A stretch of DNA of 30,062 nt, taken from the IMG/VR virus record IMGVR_UViG_3300008050_000195, positions 1-30,062 of that record; one strand, given 5' to 3'. Below, in pieces: positions 16,468-22,271 of this stretch; the first letter of the stretch is position 1; the number at the start of each line of letters is the position of its first letter. The position numbers and the translations under genes were made by a program. The DNA comes from a virus. Below the pieces are notes generated by a model. It searched no databases. It was not told where the DNA came from and saw only the letters and a list, made by a program, of their open reading frames with translations.

Positions 16468-16966
16468 AGTCCCAATCTTTTAGAATTTCTTCAAATAAAT
16501 AAACTTTATATGTTTTATTTTTGTGTATTTCTATGTACTTTTCTGCCTCAGTGAATATCACCTCTTGGGGTACGATAGCTAGCGTTGGTTGCCTGTCTTG
16601 CTTAAAAATCACCATCGGTATTTTGTCACATTTCTTAGAATCTTTCTCACATTGTTCTATAAATTTCCAGATGTCTGAACTATAATTGTATAAGCTATAA
16701 AGGTTTATATTATTGTATCCTTTTTTACATTCAATGCAGTATTTAAAGTTCTTAGGTGTTATTAGATCACCATATATTTTTAAGTATTCAGGTAGTGAGT
16801 GGGTTGTGGCAAAAGCCCCAGATCCAGGACTTCTTGAAAATTCCTTGGTCTTGAATCTATCATTGAATGTCTTCGCTATTTGCCTCTCGAAGGTGCTGCC
16901 CTTGGTACGGCTGTTCTTTCTTTTTGGCTTCTTGCGAAGATTAGTTAAATCGTAATTATCCTTCAT
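16448..16966 (-). CDS. Holliday-junction-resolvase-like PD-(D/E)XK nuclease
   Basis: The 172-residue protein has the layout of archaeal Hjc-type resolvases: a basic N-terminus, then GSTFERQIAKTF (Glu27), SRSPGSGAF (Arg45, Ser-Gly turn), GDLI (Asp67) and CIECKKG (Glu79-x-Lys81). Together these are the metal-binding residues of the PD-(D/E)XK fold. The family cuts four-way DNA junctions. In a phage this resolves branched replicating DNA before packaging, the job of unrelated T4 gp49. It lies on the opposite strand and overlaps the end of the giant gene by 20 bases. AGGAG lies 10 bases upstream of its ATG, and a TATTAT box shared with the divergent gene lies beyond. Substrate preference is inferred from the family. 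Confidence 0.82.
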   Translation of the reverse strand: MKDNYDLTNLRKKPKRKNSRTKGSTFERQIAKTFNDRFKTKEFSRSPGSGAFATTHSLPEYLKIYGDLITPKNFKYCIECKKGYNNINLYSLYNYSSDIWKFIEQCEKDSKKCDKIPMVIFKQDRQPTLAIVPQEVIFTEAEKYIEIHKNKTYKVYLFEEILKDWDSMWFYP

Positions 16967-16985
16967 TTTTTTTCGTCTCCTGAGC

Positions 16986-16992
16986 TATAATA
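16986..16992. promoter_or_regulatory. Candidate bidirectional -10 element, leaderless on + strand
   Basis: TATAATA on + reads TATTATA on -. On + the hexamer ends 6 bases before ATG 16998, exactly the usual spacing to +1, so the mRNA would start at the A of the start codon. On - it leaves a short leader holding AGGAG before the resolvase ATG. No clear -35 is seen either way. TATAATAGAC then NA then ATG is repeated at 18014. Confidence 0.55.
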
Positions 16993-16997
16993 GACAA

Positions 16998-17357
16998 ATG
17001 GAAAAACCACAGACCTTAAATTATGAGTTCCGTCCCGAAGGTTGGAACATAAAAACAGAGTATAGGAGTAAGAACAGGATGAAATTTCAGTTAAAATTAA
17101 ACCAAGAAGAAGCAGAAGCCTTTCGCAACTTCGCCAACACGGTAAAACCCACTGACCTCGGTATGAATGAGTTCGTGAGGTCTATATTTTTTAATGGGAT
17201 TCGAGCCTTAGAAGAGCAGCTAACCTCAAATCTCGTCCAGCATATGGAGGAGAACAGGGATGACTACGAAGCCTCAGGGTTTAACTTCGACGAAGAAGGT
17301 AAGCTTATTGGGGTGGACGAAGAGGCCGCGAAAGAAAACATTGAGATTGTAGAGTAA
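16998..17357 (+). CDS. Small ribbon-helix-helix-like protein
   Basis: The 119-residue protein has one strand (RMKFQLKLN, residues ~27-35), then a helix (QEEAEAFRNFANTV) and, after a short loop, a second helix (MNEFVRSIFFNGIRALEEQL). This is the strand-helix-helix order of Arc/MetJ-type DNA-binding proteins, though the loop is long. The C-terminal ~40 residues are acidic. A transcription role would fit its place between a resolvase and the sigma and polymerase genes, but this is inference. There is no ribosome site upstream: the ATG lies 6 bases after a TATAAT box, implying a leaderless mRNA. Its stop overlaps the next start by one base (TAATG). Confidence 0.6.
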   Translation: MEKPQTLNYEFRPEGWNIKTEYRSKNRMKFQLKLNQEEAEAFRNFANTVKPTDLGMNEFVRSIFFNGIRALEEQLTSNLVQHMEENRDDYEASGFNFDEEGKLIGVDEEAAKENIEIVE

Positions 17358-17674
17358 TGAACTTTACTCCAATTTTTCTTAAGACAGAGAATGAACTCAA
17401 TAAGATCTTAAGAAAACAGAGGAAGCATAGGCAGCGGTTGGGTATCTTGTTTTTATCTACTTGGGACGAAGGATCTAAAACTCTTCTCAAGGCAATTAAA
17501 AATAGTACCCCCTCCGAAAAGAGCGTTCCCCTTTATATTGTGGATAGCTTTAAAATGCCTCATGCATTTGTTATTTTTAAGACAACCCAAGTGCCTCACT
17601 TGGTGCAGTTTAAAAGATCAGGGATTGAGTCGGAGGATTATTTATCCTGCGTGTATCAAGAGCTTGGTTTGTGA
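17357..17674 (+). CDS. Thioredoxin-fold protein lacking the CXXC site
   Basis: The 105-residue product reads as a thioredoxin-like fold: strand and active-site loop LGILFLSTWDEGSKTLLKAI (residues 28-47), strand SVPLYIVDSF (56-65), and TTQVPHLVQF (76-85) with the cis-Pro at 80. Where thioredoxins have W-C-G-P-C this has W-D-E-G-S, so it cannot do dithiol chemistry; the only Cys is at 98. Translation is coupled to the upstream gene by TAATG. E. coli thioredoxin is the processivity factor of T7 DNA polymerase in a role independent of its cysteines. A similar role for the family A polymerase encoded about 350 bases away is an attractive but untested idea. Fold assignment is by eye. Confidence 0.6.
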   Translation: MNFTPIFLKTENELNKILRKQRKHRQRLGILFLSTWDEGSKTLLKAIKNSTPSEKSVPLYIVDSFKMPHAFVIFKTTQVPHLVQFKRSGIESEDYLSCVYQELGL

Positions 17675-17692
17675 GAACCTTTTAGCTCTTGA
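17656..17692. terminator. Hairpin at the convergent gene ends
   Basis: TCAAGAGCT (17656-17664) pairs perfectly with AGCTCTTGA (17684-17692), and GGTT and AACC can pair inside the loop. The stem starts on the stop codon of the - strand sigma gene, and the loop holds the stop of the + strand gene. T-rich sequence follows on + only 11 bases later, so it is an imperfect intrinsic terminator, perhaps acting from both sides. Confidence 0.45.
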
Positions 17693-18009
17693 TAGTCACT
17701 TATCTTTTTTTCGTACTTTTTGTTTTTAGTGTACAGAAGCTTTAGGTTATTTACGATAACGGTTGTGAAGTAATTAAACGCGCTGCCTTTGGAGGGTTGG
17801 AAATTTTTCAAGGTCTTCAAGATCAGCAAAAAACATTCTTGCTTTGCATCTTCTTTATTTATATTAAACTTAAAGCTCTCTATAATATTAGTGATGAGTA
17901 GATCGAAAAGTTCCATTAACTCATCTTCATACTCTTTAGTATTTTGAAGATAGAGGGGAATGATTTCTTCAAACCTGTCGTTATCTATGTAATAAACCTT
18001 CTTAACCAT
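17656..18009 (-). CDS. gp55: Minimal late sigma factor, T4 gp55-like
   Basis: The 117-residue protein resembles region 2 of sigma factors: LLITNIIESFKFN, then KEDAKQECFLLILKTLKNFQ (residues 52-71), PSKGSAFNYFTTVIVNN and a basic KNKKYEKKISDYQE. This is the pattern of T4 gp55, which directs RNA polymerase to late promoters with only a -10 box. It is much shorter than T4 gp55 (185 residues) and stops soon after region 2, so the C-terminal part that contacts the sliding clamp in T4 is absent or very short. It is divergent from the polymerase and shares a symmetrical TATAATA with it. No ribosome site lies before the ATG, so its mRNA may be leaderless. Confidence 0.75.
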   Translation of the reverse strand: MVKKVYYIDNDRFEEIIPLYLQNTKEYEDELMELFDLLITNIIESFKFNINKEDAKQECFLLILKTLKNFQPSKGSAFNYFTTVIVNNLKLLYTKNKKYEKKISDYQELKGSHKPSS

Positions 18010-18013
18010 AACT

Positions 18014-18020
18014 TATAATA
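18014..18020. promoter_or_regulatory. Candidate bidirectional -10 element between sigma and polymerase genes
   Basis: TATAATA on + has its hexamer end 6 bases before ATG 18026, so +1 would be the A of the start codon. On - it reads TATTAT, 5 bases before the ATG at 18009. Only 16 bases separate the two ORFs, leaving no room for a second promoter or for ribosome sites. The + side is nearly identical to 16986-17000. Confidence 0.6.
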
Positions 18021-18025
18021 GACTA

Positions 18026-19048
18026 ATGCAAGAACTAGAAAACCTGTATAGCGGCTTAAATCCCTCCTGCTCCAATTCTCTTTGTGAAGGATGTTCCATC
18101 CTAAAGGAAAGCAAGCCTGAACATTCTTACTTAGATTACGAAAAACTTAGAGAAGGACCAGTCCTATTTCTATCTGATTCCCTGAAGTATAAGTTTGGGA
18201 AGCTTATACCCTTTTCTAAAAAGGAAATGAATCTACTTCTAAAGCACTACCCAGAAGACGCTCAGTTTGCTGCATCTGTTAAATGTCCCTCCGTCAAAGA
18301 GGGCGATATGACACCAGTAAACATGAAGTTGTGTCGTGAGCATTTAGACGCTACTATTGATAAGGTTAAACCCAAGTTAGTTTTTACTTGTGGGAATTTG
18401 TCAATGAAAATGCTCATTAAGAAAAGTGGAATAACAAGTAAGCGAGGTAGCTCTTTCCCATACTCCACCAATTCTGGGCATGAGTGTACCGTTGTCCCCA
18501 TCTTTCACCCATACGCTGTGATAAAAGAACCCAGACACTCATATTTGTTTGAGACGGATATTAAAAATGCGTATGATAAGTATATTCTAGGCAACACAGG
18601 TTCAGGTGATTTCTCTTATGAGGTACTTACAACTCCTGAAGAAGTAGTCTCCTTGGGAGAGAAGCTTAAACAGTGTAAGGAAACTTTGGCCGTGGACTTA
18701 GAAACTACAGGTCTTAATTTTCTTCGAGATAAGATAATGAGCATATCCATATCCTCTGAGGATGGTACTTGGGTAATCCCTTGGGATCACAAGGACAGTC
18801 CCTTCAAGGAGGGCGAGGAAGATTCTAAAACAATGCGGAAGTGGGTTAAAATAATTTTAGAGAACCCCTATAATAAAAAAGTATTCCACAACGCCAAGTT
18901 TGATCTTAAGTTTTTGCTGAATCATGGGATAAATGTAGAGTGTGTGTGGGACACTAAGATTATGCACCACTTTATCAATGAGACGGCACCAAAGTCCTTG
19001 ATGGACTTGGTTAAGCTTTATTTCTCGAATGAATTGGAAAACCTTTAA
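18026..19048 (+). CDS. Polymerase piece 1: Fe-S UDG-like domain plus start of 3'-5' exonuclease
   Basis: Residues 1-190 follow family 4 uracil-DNA glycosylase: Cys20-x2-Cys23, Cys87 and Cys103 (C-x15-C) fit its 4Fe-4S pattern. FTCGN and FHPYA fit the 'lG' and HPS regions. The catalytic GExPG motif is replaced by LSDS, so glycosylase activity is doubtful and the domain may be structural or DNA-binding. Residues 200-340 begin a family A proofreading domain: Exo I LAVDLETTG (Asp224, Glu226) and Exo II FHNAKFDLKFLL (Asn289, Asp293). The ORF stops between Exo II and Exo III with TAATG, and the next ORF continues the same domain. The ATG lies 6 bases after a TATAAT box without a ribosome site, implying a leaderless mRNA. 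Confidence 0.85.
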   Translation: MQELENLYSGLNPSCSNSLCEGCSILKESKPEHSYLDYEKLREGPVLFLSDSLKYKFGKLIPFSKKEMNLLLKHYPEDAQFAASVKCPSVKEGDMTPVNMKLCREHLDATIDKVKPKLVFTCGNLSMKMLIKKSGITSKRGSSFPYSTNSGHECTVVPIFHPYAVIKEPRHSYLFETDIKNAYDKYILGNTGSGDFSYEVLTTPEEVVSLGEKLKQCKETLAVDLETTGLNFLRDKIMSISISSEDGTWVIPWDHKDSPFKEGEEDSKTMRKWVKIILENPYNKKVFHNAKFDLKFLLNHGINVECVWDTKIMHHFINETAPKSLMDLVKLYFSNELENL

Positions 19049-19527
19049 TGCTTACTATAAGTAACCCGAAAACTTTCAAATGGTCGGAGATGTCACTCTC
19101 TGATTGTTGCGAAGGTAACGCTATGGATACTTACTTTACTTTGAAACTTTTTAATCTTATTGAAGATAAGATTAAGGACCTAGGGATGGGTAAGATTACG
19201 TCCGAATTAATAATGCCAGCTCTGACTCCGTTTTCTGAGATGGAGTTTAATGGGATGCATGTAAGCGAGGGCAGGTTAGGATCTGTGGCAAGGCAACTAT
19301 CCTCTTCAAATATAGAAGAGGAGGATAACCTTTATACCTTTGACCAAGTTAGTACGTCCGATAATATGGCATCTAATAAAGATCTTATTGATATACTATA
19401 CACAAGGGAGGGGTCTTTTGAGGTGTACCCCCCTGATAGAACTCCGAAGGGTAAGCCTTCTGTGTCCGCACCCACTCTTAAATTATTATTGTCCCAAGTA
19501 GAAGAGGAGCTAGAAAGCCGTGGGTAA
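19048..19527 (+). CDS. Polymerase piece 2: end of exonuclease and first part of polymerase domain
   Basis: This 159-residue ORF resumes where piece 1 stops, one frame back. DCCEGNAMDTYFTLKLF (residues 19-35) aligns with the Exo III region of family A enzymes, normally Tyr-x3-Asp-Ala. Here the metal-binding Asp is Asn24 and the Tyr is Cys20, so proofreading is probably weak or lost. ALTPFSEMEFNGMHV (residues ~57-71) is the classic 'L-x-x-M-E-x-x-G' entry to the polymerase domain, and TPKGKPSVSAPTLKLLL matches the later 'T-x-x-G-x-x-S' segment. The start shares one base with the preceding stop, giving coupled translation. The end overlaps piece 3 by 8 bases. The polypeptides presumably assemble, as proposed for split phage polymerases. 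Confidence 0.83.
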   Translation: MLTISNPKTFKWSEMSLSDCCEGNAMDTYFTLKLFNLIEDKIKDLGMGKITSELIMPALTPFSEMEFNGMHVSEGRLGSVARQLSSSNIEEEDNLYTFDQVSTSDNMASNKDLIDILYTREGSFEVYPPDRTPKGKPSVSAPTLKLLLSQVEEELESRG

Positions 19528-20641
19528 ATGGAACTACAGGGATGAAGGTAAGAAGATAAGCTTATCAGTGTTGAAGGAGAAGAGTACGGGGGAACTTAGG
19601 AATCTTCAAGGGTTTTTGAAGGGGTTACTATCCCTCCGTAAATCGCAAAAGTTAGAGAAGACTTATGTGGTAGGTACGAAGAAGGCTATTGAGTACAACG
19701 AAACGCCAAGAGTGTATGTGGACTACAGGTTTGATGGAACATCCACAGGTCGCTTGTCATGCGCTGCCTACACTGCTCAGAAGCCTATGGGGGTGTCTTT
19801 TCATACGTTACCCAGAGATAAAGACAATAACATTAGAAGCCTGTTCACATGTCCCAAGGACCATTGCTTTGTTACTGTGGATTACTCTGCTATGGAGCTT
19901 CGTGTTCTAGCCCACATTGCCAAAGAAGGTAACATGCAGAAAGCTTTTAATGAGGGCGTAGATCTGCACACATATACTGCCAAACTCCTATTTAACAAAG
20001 AGAATATTACTAAAGATGAGAGACAAATTGCAAAAACTGTATCCTTCCTTATTGTCTACGGGGGTGGTGCTTTTAATTTGGCAGAGGTAACGGGCATATC
20101 CTTATCTAGAGCTAAGAAAATTATTAATAACTTTAAGAACGTATATCCTGGGATCTTTTCTTACATGGATTTCGTTAATAATTTTATCAAAACAAATGAG
20201 TATGCCTATACCATATTTCATAGGAGAAGGAACCTACCTGACATTAGATCAAAAGATTTTTCAGTACAGAACAGATCCCTACGTCAAGGTCTTAATTTTA
20301 CTATCCAATCTACTGCCTCTGATATTCTTTTATGTGGGCTTCTAGGCACCTATAGACGGTTTAACGAAGAGAATATAAATGCTCATCTCGTAGCTACGGT
20401 TCACGATAGTTTAGAGGTTATTTGTCACAAAGATAGTTTGTCCGATTGTTTAGAAATTATTTATGATGAGATGGTTAACTACCCTTTTATCAAGGATACT
20501 TTTAACATTAATTTTGATGTACCTCTAAAAATTGATGCAGAGGTTGGCTTTTCTTTTGGGGATGGGGTCGAGGTAGACTTTAATAAAGAGGGAGTACCCC
20601 AGAACATAGGGGATGTAATGAAATATATGGATAGTAAATGA
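19520..20641 (+). CDS. Polymerase piece 3: family A palm and fingers catalytic core
   Basis: The 373-residue ORF holds all three polymerase motifs: A, VTVDYSAMELRVLAHIA (Asp121, Glu126); B, RQIAKTVSFLIVYGG (Arg168, Lys172, Phe176, Tyr180); C, ATVHDSLEV (His295, Asp296). In motif C the usual Glu after the Asp is Ser297. RFDGTSTGRLSC before motif A is also typical. Phe176 at the nucleotide-selecting position is as in E. coli Pol I; T7 has Tyr. The start must be GTG 19520, since TAG lies three codons before it in frame; GAGGAG stands 10 bases upstream. The stop overlaps thyX by 4 bases (ATGA). This is the replicative polymerase by context: no family B gp43 is seen. Confidence 0.93.
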   Translation: MGKWNYRDEGKKISLSVLKEKSTGELRNLQGFLKGLLSLRKSQKLEKTYVVGTKKAIEYNETPRVYVDYRFDGTSTGRLSCAAYTAQKPMGVSFHTLPRDKDNNIRSLFTCPKDHCFVTVDYSAMELRVLAHIAKEGNMQKAFNEGVDLHTYTAKLLFNKENITKDERQIAKTVSFLIVYGGGAFNLAEVTGISLSRAKKIINNFKNVYPGIFSYMDFVNNFIKTNEYAYTIFHRRRNLPDIRSKDFSVQNRSLRQGLNFTIQSTASDILLCGLLGTYRRFNEENINAHLVATVHDSLEVICHKDSLSDCLEIIYDEMVNYPFIKDTFNINFDVPLKIDAEVGFSFGDGVEVDFNKEGVPQNIGDVMKYMDSK

Positions 20642-21297
20642 AAATTTCTTGTTTGGATAAGGGCTGGACCCATTACCTGTCTCACGGGGGAGATGATCTT
20701 CTTGTGGTTAATGCAGCAAGGGCATCCTTTAGTAATCATCACGATGTATTTAATTCAAAGAGGGATGTGGGTCTTATAAATTATTTGGCAAAGAATAAAC
20801 ACTTACTCCCCTTTAGACACCCTTCAGTAACCCTCAGGCTTAAAGTTCCTATATTTGTATTAAGACAATTAGGGAAGCATCAGGTTGGAATGTCTATGTC
20901 TGAAGTAAGTAGGAGGTATATTACTCAAAAACCTACATTCTATACCCCTGAGACATGGAGATCTAAGCCAAAAGATTCCATAAAACAAGGTAGTGGCGAT
21001 GGTCTAATACCCGAAAAAGATATTGAATATAAATCTTTTTGTAATTCTTGCATAGATCAGTATAATAATTTGCTGAAAATGGATGTTGCTCCTGAGATGG
21101 CCCGTATGGTTCTGCCACAGTCTATGTACACGACGATTGTTTGGACTGGGACTCTCTTGGCATGGTTTCATTTATACAAGCTTAGAATTGATTCTCATAC
21201 ACAACTAGAGACGAGAGAGTATGCGGAGGCTATTAGTAATATATTATTCTCTTTGTTTCCTGAGAGCTGGGGTGCGCTTTGCGAACACTTGTTATAA
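20638..21297 (+). CDS. thyX: Flavin-dependent thymidylate synthase ThyX
   Basis: ThyX makes dTMP from dUMP using FAD, NADPH and methylenetetrahydrofolate. The 219-residue protein has VPIFVLRQ followed by KHQVGMSMSEVSRRY (residues 80-94), the phage-type form of the RHR-x7-S-x-R signature with Lys and Gln in place of both Arg and one extra residue. The C-terminal LRIDSHTQLETREYA (Arg183, Asp185, Ser186, His187) matches the conserved R-x-DSH-x-Q-x-E motif. ARMVLP near residue 155 is also typical. It overlaps the polymerase stop (ATGA) and the gp47 start by 19 bases. Coupling to polymerase and reductase genes fits dNTP supply during replication. Confidence 0.95.
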   Translation: MKISCLDKGWTHYLSHGGDDLLVVNAARASFSNHHDVFNSKRDVGLINYLAKNKHLLPFRHPSVTLRLKVPIFVLRQLGKHQVGMSMSEVSRRYITQKPTFYTPETWRSKPKDSIKQGSGDGLIPEKDIEYKSFCNSCIDQYNNLLKMDVAPEMARMVLPQSMYTTIVWTGTLLAWFHLYKLRIDSHTQLETREYAEAISNILFSLFPESWGALCEHLL

Positions 21298-22271
21298 CGG
21301 ATCTTCATCTTAACTCCAGAATAGGGGGACTACTAGACGCACAGCTCAAATGTATTTCTGGAATATATTCAAAAGAGACTCCAGATGACGTTATTATAAT
21401 GGGTGATGTCTTCATGTACAGGAAGCCCTCTCCAAAAGAGCTTCTAACCTTTAAGGCTATCTTAGATGGTATGTCTGACTCTAAAAATATCTATGTGATT
21501 AGAGGAAATCATGATAGCGAGACCAAAGCAGACGATGGTATAACTGCATTAAGTCTTTTTGAAGACGAAGGTGTGAAGATAATTGAACATACTTACGTTG
21601 ATGACGAGAACAGAAGGGTATTTATACCTCATTATGAAAATGAAAAAACTATTATTGATGCCTTGGAAATGGTTCCTTCGGGCTATACGGTATTCGGCCA
21701 TTTTGGTTATATCGGTTGTCTTAATTCCGCTGGTGATGCTGACTTTAGCCTTACTCTTTCTAATTTTAACTCTACTACTTATTTGGGCCATATTCATGGT
21801 TTTTGTGAGCGACGAGGAGGATTACGGGAGCCTCATTCAAAGGTAGTTTGCTTGGGAACACCCTACACTACTAATTACGGAGAGTGTTTTAAGGATAACT
21901 TCTATGCTATTTTAGATGATGGCAGCGTAGAGTATAAGTTGGTGGACTCAGGGCCAAGACATCTCCTGTACCCAGTTCATGATCTTGAGAGAAATTTAGA
22001 GGCTATCAATGACCCTAACTACTTTACCTTTCTTAGGATTCTGGTAGACTCAGATCATTGTCCCATACCTTATGATAAGTTAAAGGCTAAGTATGTGGAT
22101 ATAAAGTACTCACCTGTGTTCAACGAAGAGGACATCTCGTCATACGATCCCGACAGGGATTTGTTTTCTTTAAATGATATAATCATATCAGACTATGTAG
22201 AGGCCGCTAATTCTACAATTTCTACTGAAGTTTTGATGGAGGGGTATAGGTTATTGAAGGATGAAAATTGA
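21279..22271 (+). CDS. gp47: Recombination nuclease subunit, T4 gp47/SbcD-like
   Basis: This 330-residue calcineurin-type phosphoesterase carries every metal-binding motif of the Mre11/SbcD family: DLH (8-10), GD (42-43), GNHD (76-79), GH (140-141) and GHIH (170-173). With gp46 it forms the complex that resects DNA ends for recombination-dependent replication. The start is TTG 21279, giving MRTLVITDLHLNSR, which places the first motif at the usual distance from the N-terminus; the region before it belongs to thyX. GGGG lies a few bases upstream. Its end overlaps the gp46 start by 11 bases. Confidence 0.95.
   Translation: MRTLVITDLHLNSRIGGLLDAQLKCISGIYSKETPDDVIIMGDVFMYRKPSPKELLTFKAILDGMSDSKNIYVIRGNHDSETKADDGITALSLFEDEGVKIIEHTYVDDENRRVFIPHYENEKTIIDALEMVPSGYTVFGHFGYIGCLNSAGDADFSLTLSNFNSTTYLGHIHGFCERRGGLREPHSKVVCLGTPYTTNYGECFKDNFYAILDDGSVEYKLVDSGPRHLLYPVHDLERNLEAINDPNYFTFLRILVDSDHCPIPYDKLKAKYVDIKYSPVFNEEDISSYDPDRDLFSLNDIIISDYVEAANSTISTEVLMEGYRLLKDEN

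Noticed and set aside
16455-16480. Hairpin (ACTC/GAGT with TGG/CCA) at the end of the giant gene
   Set aside because: Short, bulged stem with no T run; too weak to call a terminator.
19031-19050. Programmed -1 frameshift joining polymerase pieces 1 and 2
   Set aside because: No X-XXY-YYZ heptamer or clear downstream stem is seen; the TAATG overlap explains coupling more simply. It cannot be excluded without reads or protein data.
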